From contig DUNV01000096.1 of NCBI GenBank assembly GCA_012839215.1, forward strand, positions 1-46,809: a stretch of 46,809 bases of DNA. The letters are read 5' to 3'. Position 1 is the stretch's first letter, and each line of letters begins with the position of its first letter. Of this stretch, positions 29,522 to 38,474 are shown one piece after another. Position numbers and translations under genes: made by a program. This stretch comes from Bacillota bacterium. Lineage in GTDB: Bacteria > Bacillota > Dethiobacteria > DTU022 > UBA8154. The notes under the pieces are model-generated. The model saw nothing but the letters and a program-made list of their open reading frames with translations. It was not told the DNA's origin and did not search any database.

Positions 29522-30367
29522 TTGAGGGAAATCCAGGTAAGGGAGATTACTGCTGCAGTGGAAAGGCTTTGCCAGGAGGCCAATTACTTTCTTGGGGAGG
29601 ATATAATCGGTGCCTTACAAAAGGGCCTGCAGGAGGAAATTTCCCCCTTGGGGAAAGATGTTTTTAGGCAGCTTTTGGAAAATGCCCAGCTAGCCCGGGA
29701 GGAAAGAATGCCCCTTTGTCAGGATACCGGAACTGTTGTCCTTTTTATCGATTTAGGGCAGGATGTGCGGCTTGTCGGGGGGGACTTTAATCGGGCTATC
29801 AACGAAGGTGTCCGGCGTGGTTACCTGGGGGGCTTTCTTCGCAACTCTATTGTAGACGATCCCCTTGGGGGAAGAGTCAATACAGGGGACAATACGCCGG
29901 CTATTGTCCACTTACGGTTGGTCCCCGGGGAAAAGGTCAAGTTGGTTTTGGCACCGAAAGGCGGAGGGAGCGAAAACATGAGCGCTGTAAGGATGCTGGC
30001 GCCTGCCCAGGGGGCAGCCGGGTTAACCGATTTTGTTGTGGAGACAGTATGCCATGCGGGAGCCAACCCCTGCCCACCCGTTGTGGTGGGAGTCGGTCTA
30101 GGGGGAAATTTTGAGGAGGTGGCCTTGCTGGCGAAAAGGGCCCTTCTCCGGCCCCTGGGAAGGCCCCACCCCCAGCATTTTTATGCTGATCTTGAAAAAG
30201 AAATGCTGGAAAAAATTAACAGGAGTGGGATTGGCCCCCAAGGATTTGGTGGTAGGTTTACGGCGCTGGCAGTTCATTTAGAAACGGCACCCTGTCATAT
30301 AGCCAGCCTTCCGGCAGCAGTAAACATGAACTGCCATGCAGCGCGCCATGCCCAGGTAGAACTTTAG
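29522..30367 (+). CDS. Fumarate hydratase alpha subunit (class I, [4Fe-4S])
   Basis: The 281-residue product is the N-terminal (TtdA/FumA-alpha) half of the iron-sulfur fumarase, catalysing fumarate plus water to malate. Three cluster Cys are placed as expected: C66 (LCQDTGTVV), C184 (AGANPCPPVVVG) and C258 (ETAPCHIAS). GSENMSAVRMLAPAQG is also typical. The start is TTG 29522, 8 bases after a GGGGGGTG ribosome site. The beta subunit lies downstream, separated by ybaK. L-tartrate dehydratase is the nearest alternative, but fumarase is more likely in an anaerobe without tartrate genes. Confidence 0.92.
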   Translation: MREIQVREITAAVERLCQEANYFLGEDIIGALQKGLQEEISPLGKDVFRQLLENAQLAREERMPLCQDTGTVVLFIDLGQDVRLVGGDFNRAINEGVRRGYLGGFLRNSIVDDPLGGRVNTGDNTPAIVHLRLVPGEKVKLVLAPKGGGSENMSAVRMLAPAQGAAGLTDFVVETVCHAGANPCPPVVVGVGLGGNFEEVALLAKRALLRPLGRPHPQHFYADLEKEMLEKINRSGIGPQGFGGRFTALAVHLETAPCHIASLPAAVNMNCHAARHAQVEL

Positions 30368-30465
30368 GAGGCCTGGAGGCCGGGAAAATGGGCCTACCCA
30401 AGGCTTTATCCGGGAAAAGGCCAAGGCAATAGAGTTACAAAACAATAGTGTTTTGGAGGGGGACC

Positions 30466-30930
30466 ATGAAACAGTACGCTGAAAAACTAAAAAAGTTTCT
30501 AGTTGACCAGGATATAGAGGCAGAACAGCTTACTTTTACCCAATCATGTCATACTGTCAAAGAAGCGGCAGATGCCGTCGGGGCCCTGCCCGAGGATCTC
30601 GTTAAAAATATCTGCATGCTCGATGACCAGGATAGAATAATTGTTGCTATTGTCAAAGGCGAGGACAGGGCTAGCACTACAAGGGTGGGCAAGGCCTTGC
30701 AGATAGAAAAACCGAGAATAGCCGGAGCAGAGGAGGTTCTAGAAAAAACGGGTTTTCCTGCTGGCGGTGTTCCCTCTTTTGGGTTTGATGCAATTTTTCT
30801 TGTCGATCCCAGGGTTCTGGAAAAAAAAGTGGTCTATACCGGTGGCGGTTCCGATCATAGCCTAGTGCGCATCGCCAGCAAGGAACTGCTGAGGGCAAAT
30901 AAGGGTACGGTTGCCCGGGTCAGGAGATAG
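30466..30930 (+). CDS. YbaK/EbsC-type aminoacyl-tRNA deacylase
   Basis: The 154-residue protein belongs to the YbaK/ProX editing family, which clears mischarged tRNA-Pro (for example Cys- or Ala-tRNA-Pro) in trans. Visible are VKNICMLDDQDRIIVAIVKG, the Gly-rich FPAGGVPSFGF and the C-terminal VYTGGGSDHSLVRI, which is characteristic. The ATG at 30466 follows GGAGGGGG. It lies between the two fumarase subunit genes, with 4 bases to the beta subunit start, so it is co-transcribed and probably co-translated with it. Which tRNA it edits is not clear from the sequence. Confidence 0.88.
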   Translation: MKQYAEKLKKFLVDQDIEAEQLTFTQSCHTVKEAADAVGALPEDLVKNICMLDDQDRIIVAIVKGEDRASTTRVGKALQIEKPRIAGAEEVLEKTGFPAGGVPSFGFDAIFLVDPRVLEKKVVYTGGGSDHSLVRIASKELLRANKGTVARVRR

Positions 30931-30934
30931 TCCA

Positions 30935-31486
30935 GTGAAGTTAAAACGGCTACAGGCGCCGCTAAGCGATCGAGACATGGAGCAGCTAAATACCGGTGAT
31001 GCAGTCCTTATTTCCGGCATAATTTTTACTGCCAGGGATGCGGCACATAAAAAAATGATGGAACTCCTGAAAAGCGGACAGGCACTACCCATAGATTTGG
31101 CCGGCCAGGTCATTTACTATGTGGGGCCAGCCCCGGCAAGGCCCGGACAGGTAATCGGTTCCGCCGGGCCTACGACCAGCGGCAGAATGGATTTCTATAC
31201 CCCTGCTCTCCTGGAACACGGGGTCAAAGCCCTGATTGGCAAAGGGGGCCGCAGCCGGGCAGTTCGGCATGCCTTGCAAAAATTTAAAGGGGTTTACCTG
31301 GCTACCACCGGGGGGGCCGGTGCATTGCTGGCCAAAAGGATCCTGGCCGCGGAGATTGTGGCCTATCCCGAACTAGGGCCCGAGGCTATTCGCCGCCTGG
31401 TGGTGGAGGATTTTCCTGCCATAGTTATTAATGATTCCCATGGACGGGACCTATACGAGGAAGGACGCAAAAATTATGCAAAATAG
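30935..31486 (+). CDS. Fumarate hydratase beta subunit (class I)
   Basis: The 183-residue C-terminal (TtdB/FumA-beta) half of the heterodimeric fumarase shows DAVLISGIIFTARDAAHKKM near the N terminus. It also has YYVGPAPARPGQVIGSAGPT, TTSGRMDFYTP, and LIGKGGRSRA, all family motifs. The frame opens at TTG 30911 inside ybaK, but AGGAGAT at 30922-30928 serves GTG 30935. It pairs with the alpha subunit at 29522-30367. Confidence 0.92.
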   Translation: MKLKRLQAPLSDRDMEQLNTGDAVLISGIIFTARDAAHKKMMELLKSGQALPIDLAGQVIYYVGPAPARPGQVIGSAGPTTSGRMDFYTPALLEHGVKALIGKGGRSRAVRHALQKFKGVYLATTGGAGALLAKRILAAEIVAYPELGPEAIRRLVVEDFPAIVINDSHGRDLYEEGRKNYAK

Positions 31487-31508
31487 GTGAGAAGGGGGGC
31501 AGGTAACA

Positions 31509-32144
31509 TTGGACAAGCGGATCAAAGAAATTTTACACCTTCTCGCCGGGGAATATCCCCATATTGGGCCGGCTTTGAACCATAAGAACCCCTTCCAGCT
31601 CCTCGTGGCGGTAATCTTGTCTGCCCAAACTACGGATCAACAGGTGAATAAGGTTACTGAAAAACTTTTTACCAGGATAAAGGGCCCGGCCGATATCCTG
31701 GAAATGGGGTCTTCCTGGTTGGAAAAACAAATAAGAACCCTAGGGCTTTTCCGGCGCAAAAGCCAGCACATTTATGAAACCAGCTTGCAGCTGATGGAAA
31801 AGCATGGTGGATGTGTTCCCCATACACGTGGGGAATTGCAAAACCTCCCCGGCATAGGCCGTAAATCGGCCGGCGTTATTCTCAGCACGGTGTTCGGTGT
31901 TCCGGCCTTGGCCGTCGATACTCATGTGGCACGCGTTAGTCGCAGGCTGGGATTGACAGATGGGAGCAATCCCTATGTTGTTGAAGAGGATCTTTGCCGC
32001 CTGCTCCCGCCGGATCTTTGGACGATGATCCACCGCCGGTTCATCGCCCATGGCCGAAAGATCTGCCGCGCCCGAAAACCCCTCTGCGATGAATGTTTCC
32101 TCTTACCCCATTGTCCTCAAAATTTTTTTGGATCAGGTAAGTAA
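31509..32144 (+). CDS. nth: Endonuclease III (DNA glycosylase/AP lyase)
   Basis: Nth removes oxidised pyrimidines from DNA. The helix-hairpin-helix LPGIGRKSAG carries the catalytic K119, and VDTHVARVSRRLGL carries the catalytic D137. The [4Fe-4S] cluster Cys are C186, C193, C196 and C202 (C-X6-C-X2-C-X5-C). The length of 211 residues is standard. The start is TTG 31509 after a G-rich site. It follows fumarase beta by 22 bases. Confidence 0.96.
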   Translation: MDKRIKEILHLLAGEYPHIGPALNHKNPFQLLVAVILSAQTTDQQVNKVTEKLFTRIKGPADILEMGSSWLEKQIRTLGLFRRKSQHIYETSLQLMEKHGGCVPHTRGELQNLPGIGRKSAGVILSTVFGVPALAVDTHVARVSRRLGLTDGSNPYVVEEDLCRLLPPDLWTMIHRRFIAHGRKICRARKPLCDECFLLPHCPQNFFGSGK

Positions 32145-32260
32145 ATTCGAAAAATTATTTGTACTGCAAGGATAATTTTACTTTCGGGAAGAATCTATTA
32201 ATAGGTTCTGCTGCAACAGTTATGTCCGATTGTATTAAAATAGCAAAGGGGGTTGAACCT

Positions 32261-34723
32261 ATGCTCACCAAAAAACGATTGCCAGCCGAGAAGGTTTTTA
32301 AAAAATGCAATATCGATCTTTTTGGGTTCGAGACAACAGATAACTTTTTCATACAGGAAAACATTATTGGCCAGGAAAGAGCGGTACAGGCCATGGAATT
32401 TGGCCTGAAGATTAAAAGGCATGGCTATAATATCTTTATTACCGGCCCGACGGGTACAGGTAGGAGCAGCTATGCGAAATCAAGTACAAGTGAGGTTGCC
32501 GAAAAGCAACCTGTCCCCGATGATTGGTGCTACCTGAATAATTTTAGGAATCCTGATTCCCCTATCGTCGTTAACCTACAAGCCGGCCTAGGCAGTATTT
32601 TTGCCCGGGATATAGCCAACCTCCTTGAAGAATTCAATGAGTCCATACCCAAGGCTTTTAATACGGATGATTACGAGCGCCAAAAGGGGGCTATTCTTAA
32701 GGAATTTCAGGAAACACGCTCCACCCTGATGGAAGAACTCAACAATACCGCTATGGAGAAGGGGTTTATTATCAAGCGCAGCGGGGGAGGTTTTTTAAGC
32801 GTCCCGGCCCGGGAGGGGAAAGAGCTCAGCGAGGAGGTATTTAATCAGCTAAATAAAGAAGAAAAGGAAACGCTGGAAAAACAATCGACCGAAGTTCAGC
32901 TCAAGGCCATGGAGATAATTCGCCGTATCCAGAATGAGGAAAAGAAGTTGAAAAATAAGTTCAAGGAATTGGAATACAGAACAGGCCACTTTGCTGTGGA
33001 TTATCTCGTCGATGATCTTAAGGAAAAGTATAAAGGTTACCCTATGGTGGTCCGTTACCTGGAAGAGTTGCAGGAAGATGTTTTGGGAAACCTGGGTGAT
33101 TTTAAGGATGATGACGATGAAAAGCAGCTTTCCCTACCCTGGCTAAGGCGATCCGGCCAGGAAGCGGCTGCAAAAAAGTATTTTGTTAATCTGATTGTTG
33201 ATAACAAGGAAACTAAGGGTGCCCCAGTAGTAGTGGAAAGTAATCCGACGTATTACAACCTGATCGGCCGGATAGAATATGAAAACCATATGGGAACGGT
33301 TACGACAGATTTTACCATGATCAAAGGGGGGGCTCTCCATAGGGCCAACGGGGGTTACCTCATACTTCAGGCTAAGGATGTGCTGCTAAATCTGCAATCC
33401 TGGGAGGTGCTCAAAAGGGTCCTTACAAACAGGGAGATCCGTATTGAATCCATTGGCGAGCAGTACGCCATCCTGCCTATGGCCTCGTTAAAGCCCAAGC
33501 CAATACCGCTGGATGTCAAGGTTATTCTCATCGGCAACCCTTTTCTTTATCACCTTCTTTACCGGAATGATGAGGATTTTCGCAAACTGTTTAAACTAAA
33601 GGTCGATTTTGAAACGGAGATGGATCGTTCCCTGGATAATATACACCATATGGCCGGTTTTATCTCGGCGCACTGCCAGAGGGAAAATTTAAAACATTTT
33701 GATCGCTCAGGTGTGGCCAGGGTTGTAGAATACAGTTCACGATTGGCCGAGCATCAGGAAAAGCTGACGACCTGCTTCAACGATATTGTGGAGATCCTTT
33801 ATGAGGCTGATACCTGGGCCACAATTGCCGGTAGTGATATTGTTACGGGCCAACAGGTTGAGAAGGCTATCAGGGAGAAGGTATACCGTTCGGATAAGTA
33901 TGAGCAGAAATTGCAGGAAATGATTGCTGAAGGGAAAATTCTCCTCGATCTTGAAGGAGAAAAGGAAGGGCAGGTTAATGGACTTGCCATTCTGGATATG
34001 GGGGATTATTACTTTGGCAAGCCTTCACGCATTACGGTGACTACCTTCCTGGGGCGCCGGGGGATCGTCAATATAGAACGGGAAAGCAAGATGAGCGGGC
34101 GTATCCATGACAAAGGAGTGTTGATTCTCAGTGGTTATATGGGGCAGAAGTATGCCCGCGAAACGCCCCTGAGCCTGACGGCCAATATCTGTTTTGAACA
34201 GTCCTATGATGGTGTCGATGGGGACAGTGCCTCTAGCACGGAACTATATGCCCTGCTTTCCAGCCTCTCGGGGGTTCCCCTGAAACAAAACATTGCTGTG
34301 ACCGGATCTGTTAATCAAAAAGGGGAAATACAGCCCGTCGGCGGCATAACCGGGAAAGTTGAAGGTTTTTTTGCCGTTTGTAAACAAAGGGGTCTTACCG
34401 GGGATCAGGGGGTGATGATCCCCCGGCAAAATATTGTCAACCTAATGTTGGATGAAGAAGTGGTCGCTGCTATCGAAAAAGGTAAGTTCCATATTTATGC
34501 CGTGGATACTATCGATGAGGGTCTGGAAGTGTTGACCGGTATCCCGGCCGGCGAGCGGGACGGGGATGGGCGTTATCCCAAGGGTACTATTAATTATCTT
34601 GTTCAAAGGAATCTGGAAACGTATAATGAGCTCATTACCAGAAAGAGCAAAGAACAGGATAGGGCCGAACACATGAGTAATGAAAATGTTTCTCCGGAGG
34701 AATCTGCCCGGGATAAGGAGTAA
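32261..34723 (+). CDS. Lon-like AAA+ ATP-dependent protease (AAA_32 / LonB-like)
   Basis: The 820-residue protein has an AAA_32-type ATPase with Walker A GPTGTGRSS (62-70), a long helical insert (about 150-280), a second ATPase part (GGALHRANGGYLILQAKDVLL, then MASLKPKPIPLDVKVILIG), and a C-terminal Lon protease domain with GDSASSTELYALL (S656) and VGGITGKVEGF (K699) as the Ser-Lys dyad. This cytoplasmic family is distinct from LonA (no LAN domain) and is often annotated as an ATP-dependent protease of unknown substrate. The frame extends to TTG 32159, but AAAGGGGG at 32245-32252 serves ATG 32261. The C-terminal 30 residues are charged and low in complexity. Confidence 0.9.
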   Translation: MLTKKRLPAEKVFKKCNIDLFGFETTDNFFIQENIIGQERAVQAMEFGLKIKRHGYNIFITGPTGTGRSSYAKSSTSEVAEKQPVPDDWCYLNNFRNPDSPIVVNLQAGLGSIFARDIANLLEEFNESIPKAFNTDDYERQKGAILKEFQETRSTLMEELNNTAMEKGFIIKRSGGGFLSVPAREGKELSEEVFNQLNKEEKETLEKQSTEVQLKAMEIIRRIQNEEKKLKNKFKELEYRTGHFAVDYLVDDLKEKYKGYPMVVRYLEELQEDVLGNLGDFKDDDDEKQLSLPWLRRSGQEAAAKKYFVNLIVDNKETKGAPVVVESNPTYYNLIGRIEYENHMGTVTTDFTMIKGGALHRANGGYLILQAKDVLLNLQSWEVLKRVLTNREIRIESIGEQYAILPMASLKPKPIPLDVKVILIGNPFLYHLLYRNDEDFRKLFKLKVDFETEMDRSLDNIHHMAGFISAHCQRENLKHFDRSGVARVVEYSSRLAEHQEKLTTCFNDIVEILYEADTWATIAGSDIVTGQQVEKAIREKVYRSDKYEQKLQEMIAEGKILLDLEGEKEGQVNGLAILDMGDYYFGKPSRITVTTFLGRRGIVNIERESKMSGRIHDKGVLILSGYMGQKYARETPLSLTANICFEQSYDGVDGDSASSTELYALLSSLSGVPLKQNIAVTGSVNQKGEIQPVGGITGKVEGFFAVCKQRGLTGDQGVMIPRQNIVNLMLDEEVVAAIEKGKFHIYAVDTIDEGLEVLTGIPAGERDGDGRYPKGTINYLVQRNLETYNELITRKSKEQDRAEHMSNENVSPEESARDKE

Positions 34724-34732
34724 GAGGAATCT

Positions 34733-35197
34733 GTGCATATCGTTCTTGTAGAACCAGAGATACCCCAAAATACAGGCAATATTGCCCGATCCTGTGTGAT
34801 GACCGGCACGGTACTCCATTTGGTGGGCAGGCTGGGCTTTTCTTTAGAGGATCGCTATCTGCGCCGTGCTGGCCTGGACTATTGGCCGCGCCTTAAACTG
34901 TATTGCCACGCGGATTTCCTAGAAATCAGACAGGCCTATCGGCAAAGCAACTTTTATTTTTTTTCTACTCGGGCCAAGGGAAAGATTTATACAGATATAC
35001 GCTATGGCCCGGAGGATCTTCTGGTTTTTGGCAAGGAAACGGCCGGCCTGCCGAGCGAACTCCTGGCAGGATGGCCCGATCAGTGTTTGCGTATTCCCAT
35101 GATCAAGGATATTCCCCGCTCCCTAAATTTATCCAACAGCGTCGCCCTGGTCCTTTACGAAGCCCTGCGACAGCAGGGCTTTCCCGGTATGGGCTAG
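34733..35197 (+). CDS. trmL: tRNA (cytidine(34)-2'-O)-methyltransferase TrmL
   Basis: This SPOUT-family enzyme of 154 residues methylates the wobble nucleotide of tRNA-Leu isoacceptors with S-adenosylmethionine. Motifs are HIVLVEPEIPQNTGNIARSC (1-21 region), FGKETAGLP, and the knot motif IPRSLNLSNSVALVLYEAL. GTG 34733 starts 9 bases after the protease stop, so the two are co-transcribed. It is convergent with the ABC exporter, with a 29-base gap. Confidence 0.94.
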   Translation: MHIVLVEPEIPQNTGNIARSCVMTGTVLHLVGRLGFSLEDRYLRRAGLDYWPRLKLYCHADFLEIRQAYRQSNFYFFSTRAKGKIYTDIRYGPEDLLVFGKETAGLPSELLAGWPDQCLRIPMIKDIPRSLNLSNSVALVLYEALRQQGFPGMG

Positions 35198-35226
35198 GAT
35201 CCGTTTTTTCCGGCAACGGCGAGAGA

Positions 35227-36966
35227 TTATTCAAGTCCTTCAAACTGCATGTTATAGTAGCTGCAGTAAATTCCCTGTTTTTCAATCAGCTCCTGGTGGT
35301 TCCCCCTCTCCTGAATGCCTTCATCGGTTATCACGATGATCTCGTCGGCATGCTTAATTGTGCTAAGTCGGTGGGCGATCACGATTGTGGTCCGATCCTG
35401 GGAGAGTTTATCCAGTGATTGTTGAATAAACCTTTCGTTTTCATTATCCAGGGCGGAGGTGGCCTCATCGAGTATTAAAATGGGCGGGTTTTTAAGGAAG
35501 ACCCGGGCAATGGAGAGCCGCTGCCTTTGGCCGCCGGAGAGGCGGACGCCGCGTTCTCCAAGATGTGTATCATAGCCCTTTTCCAGTGACATGGCGAAAT
35601 CATGTATATTGGCGTTGTGGGCCGCCTCAACAATTTCTTCATCGCTGGCACCCGCCTTGCCATAGGCAATATTATCTTTGATCGTGCCGCTAAACATATA
35701 GACATCCTGTTGGACGATGCCGATGGCATCACGCAACGATTCCAGGGTCAGGTCCCTTATATCTTTCCCATCAATAGTGATCGAGCCCTCTGTAATATCA
35801 TAAAAACGGGGCAGGAGCGAGCAAAGGGTCGTTTTTCCGCCTCCAGAGGGCCCCACCAAGGCAATTTTTTTCCCGGCAGGGATTTTCAGGCTAATATTTT
35901 GCAGTACCTTTTCCTCATCATCACTGTAACGAAAAGATACATTGTTGTATTCAATATTACCGATAACATTTTCCAGGGGCTGGGCCCCCGGCCTATTTGT
36001 TACATCGGGCCTGGTGTCAAGTATATCAATAAAGCGCCTGAAACCGGCAAATCCCTTTTGAAATTGTTCGGTGAAGTTCACAAGGACCTCCAAAGGCTGG
36101 ACATAAATATTGATATAGAGCAGGTAGATAGCCAGTTCGGTAACTTTTAGCGTGCCGGCGGCTATCGATATCCCGCCGGAGACGATGACAACGATATACA
36201 AAAGACCGGAAAAAAACGAGTTCCAAGCATGGTAACCGCCCATCATGCGGTAGCTTTCCGATTTGGATGCTAGGAAATCCTCATTGCTTTTGCGGAATTT
36301 CCTTTTTTCCATTTTTTCATTGCCGAAGGATTTAACTGTGCGGATACCGGCCAGACTATCTTGAAGGCTGGAATTAATCGTGGCAATTTTTATGCGATTA
36401 TCGAGGAAGATGGCCTCCATTTTTAGGTTCCGATAAATACTAAAGATTACCATAATGATGGTGACGGCGAGCAAAAGCAGGGTCATATTGACGTTAAGCA
36501 GCATGAGCAGGATAAAGGAGCCAATTATTTTAAGTGCAGAAATAAAAAGGTTTTCCGGCCCGTGATGGGCAAGTTCGGAGATATCAAAAAGATCATTGAC
36601 GAGCCTGGACATCAGTTCCCCAGTATTGTTTTTATCGTAATAGGAAAAAGAAAGCCGCTGGAAGTGGTTAAACAAATCCTTGCGCATATCAGCTTCCATT
36701 CTCGCACCCATGATATGCCCCCAATAGGTAATAAAATACTGGCAGAAGTATTTTAGTACATAGAGGGCCAGCAAAAACAATCCTACGTAACCGATGGAGC
36801 GTATGATTATCTGCTTATCAAAGGTAAATAAATTTTTGCTTAAATAATTAAGGATTTGTGGAAAGGAAAGATCGACCACAGAGACAATGATGGCACATAG
36901 CATGTCGGTATAAAAGAGAAAGCGATAGGGTTTATAATACCTGGCGAACCTGGACAAAGTACTCAT
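35227..36966 (-). CDS. ABC exporter half-transporter (ATPase plus permease)
   Basis: The 579-residue product has an N-terminal six-helix transmembrane region (about 1-310) and a C-terminal ATPase with Walker A GPSGGGKTTL, signature LSGGQRQRLSIARV, Walker B ILILDEATSALD, and the switch His in IAHRLSTIKHAD. This is the MsbA/LmrA-type layout of lipid or drug exporters, working as a homodimer or heterodimer. The substrate cannot be told from sequence. The frame extends to ATG 37005, but MSTLSRFARYYKPYR (ATG 36966) fits the family start better. Neither has a strong ribosome site. A possible leader hairpin lies upstream. Confidence 0.93.
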   Translation of the reverse strand: MSTLSRFARYYKPYRFLFYTDMLCAIIVSVVDLSFPQILNYLSKNLFTFDKQIIIRSIGYVGLFLLALYVLKYFCQYFITYWGHIMGARMEADMRKDLFNHFQRLSFSYYDKNNTGELMSRLVNDLFDISELAHHGPENLFISALKIIGSFILLMLLNVNMTLLLLAVTIIMVIFSIYRNLKMEAIFLDNRIKIATINSSLQDSLAGIRTVKSFGNEKMEKRKFRKSNEDFLASKSESYRMMGGYHAWNSFFSGLLYIVVIVSGGISIAAGTLKVTELAIYLLYINIYVQPLEVLVNFTEQFQKGFAGFRRFIDILDTRPDVTNRPGAQPLENVIGNIEYNNVSFRYSDDEEKVLQNISLKIPAGKKIALVGPSGGGKTTLCSLLPRFYDITEGSITIDGKDIRDLTLESLRDAIGIVQQDVYMFSGTIKDNIAYGKAGASDEEIVEAAHNANIHDFAMSLEKGYDTHLGERGVRLSGGQRQRLSIARVFLKNPPILILDEATSALDNENERFIQQSLDKLSQDRTTIVIAHRLSTIKHADEIIVITDEGIQERGNHQELIEKQGIYCSYYNMQFEGLE

Positions 36967-36998
36967 TTGTTTTACAGCCCAACTTTCACAAAAAATAA

Positions 36999-37040
36999 CC
37001 TGCATAAATATGCAGGGAATCTAATACTAATAATAGTATA
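36999..37040 (-). promoter_or_regulatory. Extended -10 promoter and leader hairpin of the ABC exporter
   Basis: On the minus strand TATACT (37035-37040) has TG one base upstream, an extended -10. About a dozen bases downstream of the predicted start is CCTGCATA, a 2-base spacer, then TATGCAGG (36999-37016). This is followed by the U-rich run TTATTTTTT, so it could be an attenuator-like hairpin or an operator. The ATG at 37005 lies inside it. Confidence 0.5.
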
Positions 37041-37109
37041 ACATATGCATGATTTTGGTGCATAAGGCCGGAATTACATGAATATTATGACGGCCCCCTA
37101 AAAATGGTA

Positions 37110-37137
37110 TTGACAAAGCAACCATTGGTACTATATC
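37110..37137 (+). promoter_or_regulatory. Promoter of the T-box operon
   Basis: A perfect TTGACA at 37110-37115 and TATATC at 37132-37137 are 16 bases apart. The predicted start lies just before the T-box stem I. Confidence 0.8.
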
Positions 37138-37149
37138 ATTGATTTCATT

Positions 37150-37408
37150 AAAGGCGATGACCGGGAACTAGTAGCAGGGATAGCCACGTCAGGCAGAGAG
37201 CTTTCGGTTGGTGCGAGAAAGCAGGACAATTGCTCCCTGTGAATTCGTCTTGAAAGCCGCAGACTGAACGGATAGACCCAGTAGGTCGTGCCGGGTTCCA
37301 CCCGTTATTGTGGAGGGGCAATGTTAGTTGCTCTCTGAGGTTGTATCTTACAACGAAAACAAGGTGGTACCGCGATCAAATCGCCCCTGTTAGTCAGGGG
37401 CGATTTTT
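37150..37408 (+). promoter_or_regulatory. T-box riboswitch leader, probable tRNA-Phe specificity
   Basis: The leader has all T-box parts. Stem I holds the AGTA side of the specifier loop (37170-37173). It also has GCAGGGA (37173-37180 region) pairing with TCCCTG (37234-37239), and the apical AGAGAGC hairpin with GGTTGGTGCGA. The conserved AGGTGGTACCGCG lies at 37362-37374 and the terminator follows. The 3' side of the specifier loop reads GAA (37241-37243), TTC (37244-37246), G (37247). TTC is a Phe codon followed by the preferred purine. The variable base of TGGN is T, which pairs with discriminator A73, as in tRNA-Phe and tRNA-Tyr but not tRNA-Trp or tRNA-Ser. It precedes the ABC importer operon. 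Confidence 0.93.
37380..37408 (+). terminator. T-box-controlled terminator
   Basis: ATCGCCCCTG (37380-37389) and CAGGGGCGAT (37395-37404) form a 10-bp stem with a 5-base loop and a T run to 37408. Uncharged tRNA bound to the leader would favour the antiterminator and allow the importer genes to be read. Confidence 0.92.
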
Positions 37409-37442
37409 AAATAGATAATTATGTTGAAGGAGGGGATTAATC

Positions 37443-38426
37443 ATGGGAAGAAATATTAAAATTTTAGTATTGCTGTTATCAGCAATAGTCTTGTTGGTTG
37501 CAGGTTGTACGGGGGGAACGGAAACGGGGGCGGATGGAGGTGCCCTAAAAAGCATCGGAATTGTGCAATATGTCGATCATATCGCTCTCGATTCCTCACG
37601 TGAAGGGTTTATCGCTGCCCTCGCTGACAATGGTTATCTGGAAGGCGAAAACATTACCGTTGATTACCAAAATGCCCAAGCCGATGCAGCGAACCTGTCT
37701 ACGATCAGCGATCGTTTTGTTAGCAACAAAGTGGATCTGGTGTTGGCCATTGCCACACCGGCAGCCCAATCTATTGCCGGCAAAACGACAACTATTCCCA
37801 TCCTGGGAACGGCTATTACCGATTATGTCGTGGCCCGGCTGGTGGAATCTAATGAGGCCCCCGGTGGCAATGTCAGCGGAACTACAGATATGAACCCCAT
37901 CAAGGAGCAAATCGATCTTCTTGTACAACTTGCTCCCGATGTCCAGACCGTTGGTGTTCTTTACACATCGAGTGAGGACAATTCGATTTTGCAGGCCGAG
38001 CTGGCCAGGGAATCAATTGAAAATTTAGGCCTAAAATATGTTGAGGTAACCGTATCCAATTCTAACGAGGTGCAGCAGGCCACCCAATCCATTGTTAATC
38101 AATGCGATGCCATTTACATTCCCACCGATAATATTTTTGCCTCGGCCATGCCCATCGTGCATGGTGTGGTACTTGAATCCAAAACGCCGGTTATCTGCGG
38201 CGAGGCGGGCATGGTTAATAGTGGAGGGCTGGCCACACTGGGTATTAACTACTATGATCTGGGTTACCAGACGGGTCTGATGGCCGTGAAAATTTTCGAA
38301 GGGGCTGAAATCTCTTCTATGCCCATTGAATCCGCCAGCGGTTTTGATTTTGCCATTAATGGCACTGTCGCCAGGGAGATTGGCTTGGAAATACCAGCCG
38401 ACTTGCAACAGTATATTATTGAATAA
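37443..38426 (+). CDS. ABC importer substrate-binding lipoprotein (TrpX-like, PF04392-type)
   Basis: The 327-residue product has a type II signal peptide with lipobox VAGC and Cys22 as the lipid anchor. The rest is the ABC_sub_bind fold (KSIGIVQYVDHIALDSSREG near 36-55, NQCDAIYIPTDN, and a C-terminal lobe with GINYYDLGYQTGLMA). In known Firmicutes this family forms TrpXYZ-type transporters with a permease and an ATPase. It is the first gene after the T-box leader, starting at ATG 37443 behind AAGGAGGGG. The Phe specifier suggests it binds phenylalanine or a related aromatic compound, an inference. Confidence 0.9.
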   Translation: MGRNIKILVLLLSAIVLLVAGCTGGTETGADGGALKSIGIVQYVDHIALDSSREGFIAALADNGYLEGENITVDYQNAQADAANLSTISDRFVSNKVDLVLAIATPAAQSIAGKTTTIPILGTAITDYVVARLVESNEAPGGNVSGTTDMNPIKEQIDLLVQLAPDVQTVGVLYTSSEDNSILQAELARESIENLGLKYVEVTVSNSNEVQQATQSIVNQCDAIYIPTDNIFASAMPIVHGVVLESKTPVICGEAGMVNSGGLATLGINYYDLGYQTGLMAVKIFEGAEISSMPIESASGFDFAINGTVAREIGLEIPADLQQYIIE

Positions 38427-38474
38427 ACATATAGCCGAATCCAAGTAATTTTGATAGAAAAGAGTGATGATGGT

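Noticed and set aside
37244-37247. Ser (TCG) specifier for the T-box
   Set aside because: Would be followed by T rather than a purine, and the acceptor-pairing base T does not match the G73 usual in tRNA-Ser.
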